Assembly: GCA_019637265.1 (NCBI GenBank)
Contig: JAHBVY010000009.1
Span: forward strand, 51,571-115,570
Direction: 5' to 3'
Source of the DNA: Polyangiaceae bacterium
GTDB taxonomy: Bacteria; Myxococcota_A; Polyangia; Polyangiales; Polyangiaceae
Length of the DNA stretch: 64,000 nt
Part shown: positions 15,732-25,222 of the stretch, one piece after another
How the letters are laid out: every line of letters starts with the position of its first letter
Position numbering within the stretch: the stretch's first letter is position 1
Position numbers and translations under genes: made by a program
The notes under the pieces: generated by a model
Database searches by the model: none
Told to the model about the DNA's origin: nothing
The model's input: the letters and a program-made list of their open reading frames with translations, nothing else

Positions 15732-16037
15732 GCTGAGCTTCGAGCCGGTGCACTGCAAGCCGGAGTGCGCCAAGCGGTTGCGCTCCAAGCCGGTGCGCGC
15801 CGCGTGGACGCTTCAGGAGCGGGGTTTGGGGGTTTGGGGGTTTGGCAAGCCGCTGCGCGCCACGTGCCTCCGCACCCCTTGCAGGGAGCGATGATGGGCG
15901 GTGTGCGCTCATCCGTCGCGCCGTACAGCTGGCAGCGCGGCGAGCCCCTGCGCTGCCGTGGGGGAAACGCGCGAATATTCCTGGAGAAATCGTGAAGGGC
16001 TTCCGCTTCCTCACGTGGGGGCTATGATCCGCGCCTG
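15732..16037. other. 306-bp intergenic region with degenerate repeats
   Basis: From 15740 to 15860 it holds several degenerate copies of a CAAGCCGGTGCGC-like unit, interrupted by the TTTGGGGG tract at 15821-15845. The 3' part, next to the aldehyde dehydrogenase start, contains GGCTATGATCC about 11 nt before the ATG. No gene is evident. Confidence 0.6.
15821..15845 (+). repeat. Three TTTGGGGG units in tandem
   Basis: GGGG-TTT-GGGGG-TTT-GGGGG-TTT-GG: an 8-bp tandem repeat with G-quadruplex potential on the plus strand. It contains the core of the dispersed TTTGGGGGTT motif. Confidence 0.7.
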
Positions 16038-17462
16038 ATGACTGTCGCCGCCACCACCCACCAAGCCACCGGGCCTGCGCGCCTCACGACGGACCACGAG
16101 ATCCTCGCGACCACGGAGGTGCTGCGGGGCTCGTTCGAGGCTGGGGTCACCCGCTCTTACGAGTGGCGCTCCCAGCAGCTCCGGCAGTTCATCCGCATGG
16201 TGGACGAGAACCAGCAGGCGATGGTGGACGCGCTGGCGCACGACCTGTCGAAGCCCTACTTCGAGGCTTGGTCAGCCGAGCCTCAGTTCTTGAAGGCGGA
16301 GCTCACCCACACCCTGAAGCACCTGGCGCGTTGGATGAAGCCGCGCCGCGTTTCGGTGAGCATGGCGGTGCAGCCGGCGCGCGGCTACATCCAGCCGGAG
16401 CCGCTCGGGGTGGCGCTGGTGATCGGCGCCTGGAACTACCCCATCCAGCTCTCGCTCGGGCCGGCCATCGGGGCCATCGCCGCGGGTAACTGCGTGGTGA
16501 TCAAGCCGAGCGAGCTCGCGAGCGCTTCGAGCGAGCTGCAGCGCCGCTTGGTGGACAAGTACCTGGACCGTGAGGCGGTGCGCGTGGTGGAGGGCGGCGT
16601 CGCCGAGACCTCCCTGCTGCTCGAGCAGCGTTGGGATCACATTTTCTACACGGGGGGCGGCGCCATCGGGAAGGTGGTGATGGCCGCCGCCGCGAAGCAC
16701 CTCACGCCGGTCACCCTGGAGCTCGGCGGCAAGAGCCCGTGCATCGTCGATCAAGACGTGGACTTGGAGACGGCGGCGCGCCGCATCGTGTGGGGGCGCT
16801 TCTTCAACGCCGGGCAGACCTGCGTGGCGCCGGACTACATCCTGGCGCACGAGGCGGTGGAGGAGCCGCTGATCGCCAAGCTGAAGCAGGTGTTGAAGGA
16901 GTTCTACGGCGCCGATCCCAAGGCGAGCCGTGACTTCGCGCGCATCATCAACGAGCGCCACTTCCAGCGCTTGAAGAAGCTGCTCGGCGCGGGCGAGGTG
17001 GCGGTTGGCGGTGAGACGGACGAGGCGGAGCGCTACATCGCGCCCACCATCTTGCGCAACGTGAAGGAGACGGACCCGGTGATGGAGGACGAGATCTTCG
17101 GGCCCATCTTGCCGGTGATCAAAGTCCCGAACGTGGACCACGCGCTGCGCTTCATCAACAGCCGCCCGAAGCCGCTCGCGCTGTACGTGTTCACCAAGGA
17201 CAAGCAGGTGTCCGCCAAGGTGGTGGAGCGCACCAGCTCGGGCGGCGTGTGCATCAACGACGCCATCAGCCACATGCTGCCGCCCGACTTACCTTTCGGC
17301 GGTGTCGGGGCGAGCGGCATGGGCGCGTACCATGGCAAGCGCAGCTTCGACACGTTCAGTCACCAGAAGAGCGTGCTGGACAAGCCCACCTTCGTGGACC
17401 CTGCCCTGCGCTACCCGCCGTACACCGAAGAGAAACTGAAGTGGGTGCGGCGGCTGCTGTAG
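16038..17462 (+). CDS. Aldehyde dehydrogenase, ALDH3 type
   Basis: The 474-aa product matches the shorter class 3 aldehyde dehydrogenases, which oxidise fatty or aromatic aldehydes to acids with NAD(P)+. Visible: [32 protein letters not shown] (cofactor binding), [13 protein letters not shown], catalytic Glu in [11 protein letters not shown], catalytic Cys in [12 protein letters not shown] (about residue 257), [11 protein letters not shown], and [16 protein letters not shown]. Length and the [14 protein letters not shown] motifs favour ALDH3 over the 490-500-aa classes. ATG 16038 is used. No pathway partner lies nearby; it may act alone in aldehyde detoxification or lipid turnover. Confidence 0.93.
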   Translation: MTVAATTHQATGPARLTTDHEILATTEVLRGSFEAGVTRSYEWRSQQLRQFIRMVDENQQAMVDALAHDLSKPYFEAWSAEPQFLKAELTHTLKHLARWMKPRRVSVSMAVQPARGYIQPEPLGVALVIGAWNYPIQLSLGPAIGAIAAGNCVVIKPSELASASSELQRRLVDKYLDREAVRVVEGGVAETSLLLEQRWDHIFYTGGGAIGKVVMAAAAKHLTPVTLELGGKSPCIVDQDVDLETAARRIVWGRFFNAGQTCVAPDYILAHEAVEEPLIAKLKQVLKEFYGADPKASRDFARIINERHFQRLKKLLGAGEVAVGGETDEAERYIAPTILRNVKETDPVMEDEIFGPILPVIKVPNVDHALRFINSRPKPLALYVFTKDKQVSAKVVERTSSGGVCINDAISHMLPPDLPFGGVGASGMGAYHGKRSFDTFSHQKSVLDKPTFVDPALRYPPYTEEKLKWVRRLL

Positions 17463-17499
17463 CCTGCGCGTACTCTTCAGCGTCTGCTGACGCGAGGCA

Positions 17500-17745
17500 C
17501 GGATAGCGTGCCCGCCGCGACCGTTGCACCGCTGGATGCGAGGCGCGGGTGGCGCGCTTGGTGGTAACGGAGACCGCTGCACCACCTTGGGTGGTGGCTG
17601 CGCATGGCCCGCGCGGTGGCGCGCTTGGTGGTAACGGCGACTGTAGGGGCGGGTTTCAAACCCGCCCGACCTTCGTTGGCGACGTGGTGCAACGAGGCAC
17701 CGAGCGCGCTTCACCCGGCGTGGGGGCTCTGTCAGACTCGGCCCC
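17500..17745. repeat. Direct repeats and a GTAG-type element between genes
   Basis: A perfect 23-bp direct repeat (GGTGGCGCGCTTGGTGGTAA...) occurs at 17548 and 17615, 67 bp apart, each followed by a G(A/C)GAC...; a partial third unit begins near 17517. The second copy runs into a GTAG-type palindrome at 17643-17668 (GTAGGGGCGGGTTT / AAACCCGCCC). No gene is evident in this 283-bp gap. Confidence 0.6.
17643..17668 (+). repeat. GTAG-type palindrome, GGGTTTCAAACCC form
   Basis: GTAGGGGCGGGTTT followed by CAAACCCGCCC; the right arm lacks the final CCTAC. Same form as at 23921, 56371 and 56508. Confidence 0.7.
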
Positions 17746-20700
17746 ATGGGTGTCCGTGAGCTCCTGAGCTCTGCCGTCGCGCTGTTTCAGCCACGTTCCC
17801 GCCGCGCTTGGTGCAGCGAGACTCGGGCGCACATCGAGTTCCCGGTGCTCGGGCGTGAGGAGCTGGCGCGCTTCAGCGAGGCCATCGAGCGCCGCACGGC
17901 AGGGCTAGAGCACCTCGAGTGGGTGGAGGTGAACGCGCACACCCAGCGCGTGGTGTTCGCGTTCGCCAAGCTCGCGTACGGCTTGGATGAACTCGAGGAG
18001 CTGGTGGCGGACGCCGAGCGCGCGGCGCGGGTGAGCGGCGCGCGCTTTTCAGAACGATCAGCTGACCACCCGGCGGATGAGGAGCCCGCGACCCAGCTGC
18101 TCGTGGAGATGCTGGCGGATTTGGGCGGCCTCGGGCTGGCAACGGTGGTCACTTTGTCGCCGCTCAAGCCGTTCATGGTGGGCTCCACCGCGGCGGCGCT
18201 GCTCAGCGTGACGCGCTCGGCGCCGCGGCTGCGGCGCGGCCTCGATGAGCGTTTTGGTCAGGGGCGCACCGACTTGGGGCTCAGCCTCGCGAGCGCGTTC
18301 GCCAATGGGCTGGCGCAGCGCAAGGGCACCCAGCTAGTGGAGCTGGGCGCCAAGCTCTCGTCGCTCCGCGAGGTGCGGGCGCGCCAGCGCGCGTGGGTGC
18401 GGCGTGAGCCCGAGCTGACCGAGCGCCCCAGCGCCCCCAACCCAGAGGCCGCGCGCGTGGATCCCAGGCCGCTGCCGCTGCCGCGCGGGCCGATCGAGGA
18501 GTACGCCGACCGAGCCTGGTTCGTCTCGCTCGGCGGCTTCGCGCTCAGCTTCATCACCACGCGCAGCGTGCAGCGCGCGGTGGCGGCTTTATTCGGTGGC
18601 CTGCCTAAGCCGGCGCGGCTGGGTCGTGAGGCGTTCTCCGCCGAGCTCTCGCGGGCGCTGAGCGGTCGCGGCCTCGTGATCTTGGATCCAGGCGCTATCC
18701 GTCGCCTCGACCGCGTCGACTGTTTGGTCATCCAGGGTGACTTGTTGGCGAAGGACAAGTTCACCCTGGGTCGCGTGCGCGTCACGGAGATCGATCTCGC
18801 GACCGCGCGGCAGCAGGTGCTCGCCCTGTTCGACCCGGAGGCGCCGGTGCGCGTGCGCCGTGACGGCGAGTGGCGGCTCGGTCCACCGCAGCGGCTCGGC
18901 GCTCAGGCGCCGAGCGATCTCGAGCAGGCGGCCGCGGAGTGGGCGGCGGACGGGGGGCTGGTGCTCGCGCTGGCTCGCGGCGGGAGCGTGGTCGCGGTGG
19001 CTGAGCTGGAGGTGGTGCCGCAGACGGGGGTGGAGGAGCTGATCAGCGCGGCGCACGCCGCGGAGATGCGGGTGGTGCTCACCCATGAGCAGGAAGACGT
19101 GCTCGATGGGCTCCACGTGGATGACGTGATCACGCCGGCGGAGGGTGTGCTCGGCGGCGTGCGGCGCCTCCAGCGTGAGGGGCGCGTCGTGTGCTTGGTG
19201 GGGACCGGCACCTGCTCGGGCCTGCCGGTGGCGGACGTCGCCATCGGCTTGTGCCGGGAGGGCGAGCCCACGCCGTGGGGTGCCCACATCATTTGCCGCG
19301 AGGATTTGTCCGACGTCCGCTTCCTGATCGAGGCCTGCCCGGTGGCGCGCTCGGTCTCCAAGCAGAGCGTCAACGTGGCGCTCGGCGCCGCTACCTTGGG
19401 CGCGCTGGTGTCCGCTGGGGGGCTCTTGCCGCTCACCACGCGGCGCGTGCTGTTCGTGGTGAACACGGCGACGATGATCTCGATGGTGAACGGGCTGCGC
19501 GGCTCGTTCGCGTTGGAGCGCCGCGCGCTGCCCCCGCCGCGCGACCCGACTCCATGGCACGCCCTCACGGCGGCGGGCACGCTGGCGCGGCTCGGCTCGA
19601 GCGCTGGAGGTCTCGGGCTGCGGCAGATCGCGATCCGACGGCGCCCGGAGGTGGAGGAGCGCCCCGCGGCGCTCGAGCTGGTGGAGGCGGTGACAGACGA
19701 GCTGTTCAACCCGTTGGCGCCGCTCTTGGCCGCGGGCGCGGGGCTCTCGGCGGTGGTGGGCTCCACCGCCGATGCCGTGATGGTCGGCGGCGTGGTGGTG
19801 CTGAACGCGGTGGTCGGTGGCGTGCAGAAGTTCCGTACCGAGCGCACCATCCGTCGCTTGGCCACCGCCACCACGCGCCTGGCGTTGGTGCGACGCGGCG
19901 GCGGCGCGCGCTACGTGAACGCCAGCGAGCTGGTGCGCGGCGACATCGTGCTTTTGTCGGCGGGGGACGTGGTGCCGGCGGACTGCCGCTTGATCGACGC
20001 GGAGTCTTTGGAGGTGGACGCTTCGAGCCTCACCGGAGAGTCCTTGCCCGTGGCGAAGTCGGCGGCGCCGAGCTTCGACTCGTCGGTCGCGGATCGCCGC
20101 TCGATGCTCTACGCCGAGACGAGCATCGCCGCGGGGCGCGCGACGGCGGTGGTGGTGGCGGTGGGGGACGAGACGGAGGCGCGGCGCGGCTCCGCGGCGC
20201 GTAATGATCGCCTGGGTGGCGTGGAGCAACGCCTCAGGTCGCTGATGAGCCTCACGGGGCCGGTCGCGCTGGCGGCGGGCGCTGGGGTGGTGGGCGCCGG
20301 CTTACTCCGGGGTCGTAAGCTGAGCGCCCTGGTGGACTCGGGGGTGAGCTTGGCGGTGGGGGCGGTGCCTGAGGGCCTGCCTTTGCTCGCTACGGCGGCG
20401 CAGCTGGCCGCGGCCAAGCGCCTGAGCCAACGCGGCGCGCTGGTGCGCAATGTCCGCTCCGTGGAGGCGCTGGGGCGCGTCGACGTGCTGTGCCTGGATA
20501 AGACAGGGACCGTGACGGAAGGCCGCGTGGCGCTCACGGGCGTCTCCGATGGTCAAACGTTTGAGGACCTGACGGCGTTGAGCGGCGCCCGTGCGGGCGC
20601 GCTCGCCGGGGGCCTCCGCGCCACGCCGGAGCGCCCGAAGCACGGCGCCCGGCCCGATCCGCTCGATCAGGCGCTCACCGGCGCCGCGCGCTCGCTCGGC

Positions 20701-22161
20701 ATCGCGCGGGATTACGCGAGCGATGGCTGGCGACGGATGAGCGAGCTCAGCTTCGAGGCGGGGCGCGGCTACCACGCGGTGCTGGCGCACGACGAGCGCG
20801 GCGTGCTCCTCAGCGTGAAGGGCGCGCCGGAGGTGCTCTTGGCGGCTTGCACGCGCCGCGCGGGGGAGCCGATGGACGACCGCGCGCGGCAGCAGCTGGC
20901 GGATGAGGCCGCGCGGCTGGCCAAGCGTGGGCTCCGGGTGATCGCGGTGGCCGAGCGCCGCGCGGCGGTGGAAGACAACGTCGATCCGGCGCGCCTCGTG
21001 GGGCTCAGCTTCCGCGGGCTGCTCGCGTTCGCCGATCCGGTGCGCGCCACGGCGCGCGCCGCGGTGGAGGACTTGAAAGCCGCGGGGGTGCGCACGCTGA
21101 TGATCACCGGCGATCATCCCTCCACGGCGGAGGCCATCGGTAAGGAGCTCGGACTATTGACCGAGCAGGGCACGCTCACCGGGGCGGAGCTGGCGGCGCT
21201 CTCGGATGAGGAGCTCGATCGTCGCCTCGACGATCTGACGCTGTTCGCTCGCGTCACCCCGAGCCAGAAGGTGCGTATCGTGCGCGCTCTCCAGCGCAAG
21301 GGTCGCGTGGTGGCGATGGCGGGCGATGGAGCGAACGATGCCCCCGCGATTCGCTTGGCGGATGTCGGCATCGCGATCGGTGAGGCCAGCGCCACCGCGG
21401 CGCGCCGCGCGGCGGACGTGGTGGTGACCGATGAGCGCGTGGAGACGCTGGTGCACGCGATCGTGGAGGGGCGCGCCACCTGGCGCGCGGTGCGTGAGGC
21501 CGTCGCGATCCTGGTGGGCGGCAACCTCGGGGAGATCGGCTTCACGCTGGGCGCGGGGCTGGTGGATGGGCGCCCGCCGCTCAACGCGCGGCAGCTGCTG
21601 CTCGTGAACCTGTTCACGGATGTGGTGCCCGCCATGGTCATCGCGCTGCGCCCGCCGTCGACGGACACGATGGCCCAGCTGGCGACGGAGGGGCCCGAGG
21701 CCTCGCTCGGCGCCAAGCTGAACGGGGAGATCGGCTCGCGCGCCGCGGTGACGGCGCTGGGCGCGGGCTCCGCGTGGTTGGTAGGGAGGCTGACGGGCAC
21801 CAGCGCCCGAGCGCGCACCATCGGGCTCGCGGCGCTGGTGGGCACGCAGCTCGGGCAGACGATGCGCGTGGGGGGCTACACGGCGCCGGTGATGGCGGCG
21901 AGCGTCGGTTCGGGGTTGCTCTTGGCGGCGATCATCCAGACGCCGTTCGTCAGTCAGTTCTTCGGCTGCCGTCCGATGGGGCCCATCGGCTGGGCGACGG
22001 CGCTCGGCGCCAGCGTCGCGGCGACCAGCGCCTCCAGCGCGCTGCCGCGCTACGTGGGGGACCTGGGGGAGAAGCTCCAGCGCTGGTCGCTCCGCGCGCG
22101 CCCGGAGGCAGACTCGGTGTGGCTCGACGTAGCGGACGCGCTGCCCGAGGCAGAAGGTTAG
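17746..22161 (+). CDS. Large CtpI/CtpH-like P-type ATPase with a degenerate N-terminal half
   Basis: The 1471-aa product is a cation-transporting P-type ATPase, twice the usual length. The C-terminal half is intact: TGES (about residue 763), M4 motif VPEGLP, phosphorylation site DKTGT (about 917), KGAPE, MITGDHPST and hinge GDGANDAPA (about 1193), then membrane helices. The N-terminal half (about 1-560) parallels this order but lost the catalytic residues: RVDCLVIQGDLL stands where RVDVLCLDKTGT is in the second half, and RLQREGRVVCLVGTGTCSGL mirrors ALQRKGRVVAMAGDGAND. This layout matches my knowledge of mycobacterial CtpH/CtpI, whose ion is not firmly known; VPEGLP suggests the P2 (Ca/Mg-like) group. 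An N-terminal HMA-like domain is possible near 20-95. It is located in the cytoplasmic membrane. Confidence 0.9.
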   Translation: MGVRELLSSAVALFQPRSRRAWCSETRAHIEFPVLGREELARFSEAIERRTAGLEHLEWVEVNAHTQRVVFAFAKLAYGLDELEELVADAERAARVSGARFSERSADHPADEEPATQLLVEMLADLGGLGLATVVTLSPLKPFMVGSTAAALLSVTRSAPRLRRGLDERFGQGRTDLGLSLASAFANGLAQRKGTQLVELGAKLSSLREVRARQRAWVRREPELTERPSAPNPEAARVDPRPLPLPRGPIEEYADRAWFVSLGGFALSFITTRSVQRAVAALFGGLPKPARLGREAFSAELSRALSGRGLVILDPGAIRRLDRVDCLVIQGDLLAKDKFTLGRVRVTEIDLATARQQVLALFDPEAPVRVRRDGEWRLGPPQRLGAQAPSDLEQAAAEWAADGGLVLALARGGSVVAVAELEVVPQTGVEELISAAHAAEMRVVLTHEQEDVLDGLHVDDVITPAEGVLGGVRRLQREGRVVCLVGTGTCSGLPVADVAIGLCREGEPTPWGAHIICREDLSDVRFLIEACPVARSVSKQSVNVALGAATLGALVSAGGLLPLTTRRVLFVVNTATMISMVNGLRGSFALERRALPPPRDPTPWHALTAAGTLARLGSSAGGLGLRQIAIRRRPEVEERPAALELVEAVTDELFNPLAPLLAAGAGLSAVVGSTADAVMVGGVVVLNAVVGGVQKFRTERTIRRLATATTRLALVRRGGGARYVNASELVRGDIVLLSAGDVVPADCRLIDAESLEVDASSLTGESLPVAKSAAPSFDSSVADRRSMLYAETSIAAGRATAVVVAVGDETEARRGSAARNDRLGGVEQRLRSLMSLTGPVALAAGAGVVGAGLLRGRKLSALVDSGVSLAVGAVPEGLPLLATAAQLAAAKRLSQRGALVRNVRSVEALGRVDVLCLDKTGTVTEGRVALTGVSDGQTFEDLTALSGARAGALAGGLRATPERPKHGARPDPLDQALTGAARSLGIARDYASDGWRRMSELSFEAGRGYHAVLAHDERGVLLSVKGAPEVLLAACTRRAGEPMDDRARQQLADEAARLAKRGLRVIAVAERRAAVEDNVDPARLVGLSFRGLLAFADPVRATARAAVEDLKAAGVRTLMITGDHPSTAEAIGKELGLLTEQGTLTGAELAALSDEELDRRLDDLTLFARVTPSQKVRIVRALQRKGRVVAMAGDGANDAPAIRLADVGIAIGEASATAARRAADVVVTDERVETLVHAIVEGRATWRAVREAVAILVGGNLGEIGFTLGAGLVDGRPPLNARQLLLVNLFTDVVPAMVIALRPPSTDTMAQLATEGPEASLGAKLNGEIGSRAAVTALGAGSAWLVGRLTGTSARARTIGLAALVGTQLGQTMRVGGYTAPVMAASVGSGLLLAAIIQTPFVSQFFGCRPMGPIGWATALGASVAATSASSALPRYVGDLGEKLQRWSLRARPEADSVWLDVADALPEAEG

Positions 22162-22176
22162 GTTGACTTCCCTCTA

Positions 22177-24594
22177 CTACTTGGGTTCGATCCAGTAGAA
22201 GCCGAGCTCCACCTCGCGGCGGTCGGCGGCTAGCCGTGAGGAGATGAGCGGGTGCTGCTCTGGGCTGAGCTTGAAGGTGGAGACGGGGGTGAGGCGGTGT
22301 GTGCGACGTAGCGCGGTGAGCGAGGGGCGCTCGAGGCTGCTCGGGACTTTGCCGCGCTCGATCTCGCGCTGCACGAAGGAGTAGTACGGGGACCCGACGT
22401 ACAGGAGCACCCGCTTGGGCTCGCTGCTCGTCGGGGCGCAGTTTGGTGAGCCGAGCTCACAAGGGACGGGCTGCCCCGGCAGGCGCGTGAGGTACTCACC
22501 GATGGGGAACGCCACCTGGATTGGGTCGGCGGCCAGCTCCTCCCTGGGGATCAGCGGCTCTTGCAGCGGCGCGTACTGGAGCAGATCGTGGGGAGGCAAC
22601 GTGGGCAAGCGCGCGGTGATCTCCTGGAGCTCGCGCTCGAGGACACGGCTACCGCGGAGGAATTGGAGGCCTTCGGTTGCGAGCGGTAGCGGGGCGAGCA
22701 CCGCGATCGCGACGACGAGGGTGGTGGTGCGTGGCGGCAGCCGGCGCTCGAGCCATCGGGTGAGCAGCATCCCTCCCACGCCGGCGAGGAGTGAGACGAG
22801 CACCAGGCCGAAGAAGGCGTTGATGAAGCCGACGGGGTAAGAGGCCGCGAGCGGTTGACCTCCGTAGGTCGCGAGCGTGGGGTGCGTCGCCAAGATGGCG
22901 TACACCAGGGGGACCCCAGCGCGGCGCCACAGCGCCACACCGAGCCCCCCAAGGCACAGCGGAGCCAGGGTGATCGGCAAAAGGCGCGAGTCGAGGAGGG
23001 GGTGGTCGAGCACCTTCTCGATGGGGGGGCCGCTGCCGCGCGCGCTGGCTGCGAGGTAACCCTCGCGCAGCGACTCGGCGCTCAGCAGGGTCAGGGTGAT
23101 CGCGGCGACGCCGAGCCAGGCGAAGGCGCTCAGCGAGGGGCGCGCGCTTCCGCGCGGAAGCGATGTGAGCGGCGCGAGCACCACGAGCGGCAGCAGCGTG
23201 AGCATCACGTAGTTGGTGTTCACCGCGAGCGCGAGCAGCATGACCGCGGCGGTGTAGGCCGCGGCTCGCGCGGGGCGCCGCTCGCTCCTCTGAGCTTGGA
23301 ACAGCGCGAGGCCGGCGCCGAACAGGCACAAGAGCACGAAGGGCCAGGGTGTCCCGGCGATGGCGACGCGGATGATGATGGGGTTCAGGCAGATGAAGGC
23401 CGTGGCCAGCGCCGCCGCGCGCCGCCGCTCCGGCGCGCCGTAGCCGGCGACGCGGAGCACCTCGCGGAGATAAGCCTGGCCCGCGAGCACGGCGAGCGCC
23501 GTGACGAAGAGGCTCTGGTAGCAGAGGTTCTTGACGCTGTAGGGGAAGGTGTGGAGCAGCGGCCCATAGCTCCGGAAGAAGGTGGAGCTCCAGCCAGGGC
23601 CGAACGGATCCTCGAAGCAGTCGAGGCGATGGGCGCAGTCGGCGCGGGCGAGGTAGCTCAAGTGCTCGTGGAGCGGCATCCCAGCGGTCCCGAGGGCGGC
23701 GATGGTGACCAGCGCGATCAAGGAGAGCCCGATCACCACGGCGCTGATCGATCCGCGTCGCTCCGCAGGGACGGGTTTCGAACGCTCCGTCTGTCGCTCC
23801 GCAGTGACAGGTTTCAAATCCTCTTTCTGTTGCTCCGCAGGGGCCGGCTTTGAACCCTCTGTCTGTCGCTCCGTCTGTCGCTCCGCAGGGGCCGGCTTTG
23901 AACCCTCTTCCTGTCGCTCTGTAGGGGCGGGTTTCAAACCCGCCCGCTTATCGTCACCTACACTGACCGTAAACCGCTGTCCGTCATGTAGACTGACTGT
24001 GCGGTGCCGTCCAACCCCCCGAACCCACGCGTAGAGCTTGAAGGCACCGAATACGAGCAGCCACGCCAGGCCCAGGAAGTTGATGTAGCTGACTCGGTGT
24101 CGTAGCGGTACGTCCGTGGGGGGGCCTGGGTCCGTCGCGACGCCCTCGTGTGAGCCCACCCACAGGTGCAGGCTCCCGGCGCGCTCTTTGGCGAGCGCCT
24201 GAGCGAGCGGCCGCCAACGCTCGGCCTCCGCTTGGGGACAGGGGACGCTGGTGGCGCCCGGCATGGCGAGGGTCGTATCCTCGGGGAAACAGGTGAGGCT
24301 GACCTCGGGGGTGAGGTCGCCGCTCGTTTCGCCCGGCGCGTGCAGGCTGAGATCGACGGCCGACGCCGCGCGGATCCGCGTGATGATTCGGTCGTGCTCG
24401 ATGCGCACGCCGTACTCGTTTGGGGTGAGTTGAACGTCTGCCGCCGCGAGGGCGCGCTGCACCAGGCTCAGCACCTCCGCTTCGCGACCCGGGAGGATCA
24501 CCTGGTTCGGTGTCGCCGCGGCGGCGCCGGTATAGGCAAGGATGCTGACCAGCGCCAGAGCGAGCCACACTCGAGCGAGCCAAGTCCCCCGCAT
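22177..24594 (-). CDS. Polytopic membrane protein with a repeat-derived linker
   Basis: The 805-aa product has a signal peptide (about 1-27), an extracytoplasmic domain (about 28-165), a membrane helix (YINFLGLAWLLVFGAFKLYA), a hydrophilic linker (about 216-280), then roughly nine to ten more membrane helices and a C-terminal soluble part (about 650-805). The overall plan resembles GT-C-type integral membrane glycosyltransferases, but I do not see a clear catalytic motif, so the role is open. The linker is a tandem 12-residue repeat (KPAPAERQTEGS type) encoded by five 36-bp units at 23758-23949, one of which contains a GTAG-type palindrome. The gene converges on the P-type ATPase gene with only 15 bp between stops. 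Confidence 0.75.
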   Translation of the reverse strand: MRGTWLARVWLALALVSILAYTGAAAATPNQVILPGREAEVLSLVQRALAAADVQLTPNEYGVRIEHDRIITRIRAASAVDLSLHAPGETSGDLTPEVSLTCFPEDTTLAMPGATSVPCPQAEAERWRPLAQALAKERAGSLHLWVGSHEGVATDPGPPTDVPLRHRVSYINFLGLAWLLVFGAFKLYAWVRGVGRHRTVSLHDGQRFTVSVGDDKRAGLKPAPTERQEEGSKPAPAERQTERQTEGSKPAPAEQQKEDLKPVTAERQTERSKPVPAERRGSISAVVIGLSLIALVTIAALGTAGMPLHEHLSYLARADCAHRLDCFEDPFGPGWSSTFFRSYGPLLHTFPYSVKNLCYQSLFVTALAVLAGQAYLREVLRVAGYGAPERRRAAALATAFICLNPIIIRVAIAGTPWPFVLLCLFGAGLALFQAQRSERRPARAAAYTAAVMLLALAVNTNYVMLTLLPLVVLAPLTSLPRGSARPSLSAFAWLGVAAITLTLLSAESLREGYLAASARGSGPPIEKVLDHPLLDSRLLPITLAPLCLGGLGVALWRRAGVPLVYAILATHPTLATYGGQPLAASYPVGFINAFFGLVLVSLLAGVGGMLLTRWLERRLPPRTTTLVVAIAVLAPLPLATEGLQFLRGSRVLERELQEITARLPTLPPHDLLQYAPLQEPLIPREELAADPIQVAFPIGEYLTRLPGQPVPCELGSPNCAPTSSEPKRVLLYVGSPYYSFVQREIERGKVPSSLERPSLTALRRTHRLTPVSTFKLSPEQHPLISSRLAADRREVELGFYWIEPK
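23758..23949 (-). repeat. Five 36-bp coding tandem repeats plus a 12-bp part unit
   Basis: Units: 23758-23793, 23794-23829, 23830-23865, part unit 23866-23877, 23878-23913, 23914-23949. Each spans TCGCTCCG...CTG on the plus strand. The last unit contains GTAGGGGCGGGTTT/CAAACCCGCCC (23921-23946), matching the dispersed palindrome; the others are decayed versions of it. On the coding strand each unit gives 12 residues centred on KPAPAERQ. Confidence 0.85.
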
Positions 24595-24706
24595 GCGCCC
24601 CTTTTACCTTGGTGCTCCGCCCCGAGCTAGCACGGAGCGCCAACTCAGCGCGTAGAGCGCCTCGTGTTAGTATGGAGGCCTTACGAGTCGAGCAGGCTCG
24701 GATCTC

Positions 24707-25036
24707 CTACAACCCCAGCGCGCTGCGGAGCGCCTCGAGCTGCTGCCGCTCCTCCTCGTCGATGTCCCCATCCACGTACATCACCGCGCGCGCGGTCTCG
24801 AGGAACACGCGCCTGTGCTCATCCGGGATCTGCTCCGGGCTCAGGCTCCCGGGCGGCGGCGCCGTGATCAGCCACGCCTCCACCTGCGCGGCCTCCTCCT
24901 CCGCCAGCTCCAGGCGCTCCGCCAGGCGCCGCACGAAGCGTGCCTCCGCGGGCTGAATCGTCAGGTCGGCCCAGGCGAAGGCGGCGGCGAACTTGAGGAG
25001 CAGCAGGCGGTGCGGGGGGCTCAACTGGGCGAACAT
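24707..25036 (-). CDS. TerB-like small helical protein
   Basis: The 109-aa acidic, all-helical product has the TerB-like pattern: RLLLLKFAAAFAWADLTIQP (TerB: helix, then a D-G/T-x-I/L turn), EARFVRRLAERLELAEEEA, and a second half with VMYVDGDIDEEERQQLEALR. Both halves carry the acidic D-x-x-I...E turn typical of the fold, which binds metal in some TerB proteins. TerB-like proteins are linked to stress and membrane-associated functions. ATG 25036 is chosen because it begins this domain; the frame is open to 25240 but the extension looks non-coding. It lies upstream of the polytopic protein gene on the same strand, 112 bp apart. Confidence 0.75.
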   Translation of the reverse strand: MFAQLSPPHRLLLLKFAAAFAWADLTIQPAEARFVRRLAERLELAEEEAAQVEAWLITAPPPGSLSPEQIPDEHRRVFLETARAVMYVDGDIDEEERQQLEALRSALGL

Positions 25037-25222
25037 CGCGCGCAGCGTATCAGAGCCTTTTGCGCGGATCACGCGGCTCGCCGCCCTCCCAACCCAAGCC
25101 GATGACGCGACGGGCTCGCGCGCCCCCTCCTCACCGCGCGTCCGTCGCGCCGAATAAGCGCCCTGCGCGAGGCTTTGCGCCGAAGGTTCCGCTCCGCGCG
25201 CTGGGTGCGCTACGACTCGGGT

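Noticed and set aside
18589..20229. 546-codon minus-strand frame opposite the P-type ATPase
   Set aside because: No motif, extreme His/Arg content; a shadow of a high-GC gene with clear P-type ATPase motifs on the other strand.
23758..23949. CRISPR array
   Set aside because: Units of 36 bp are contiguous without unique spacers and are in frame in a gene.
22177..24594. Call as a defined glycosyltransferase
   Set aside because: Topology fits GT-C enzymes but no clear catalytic Asp/Glu motif near the first loop could be identified.
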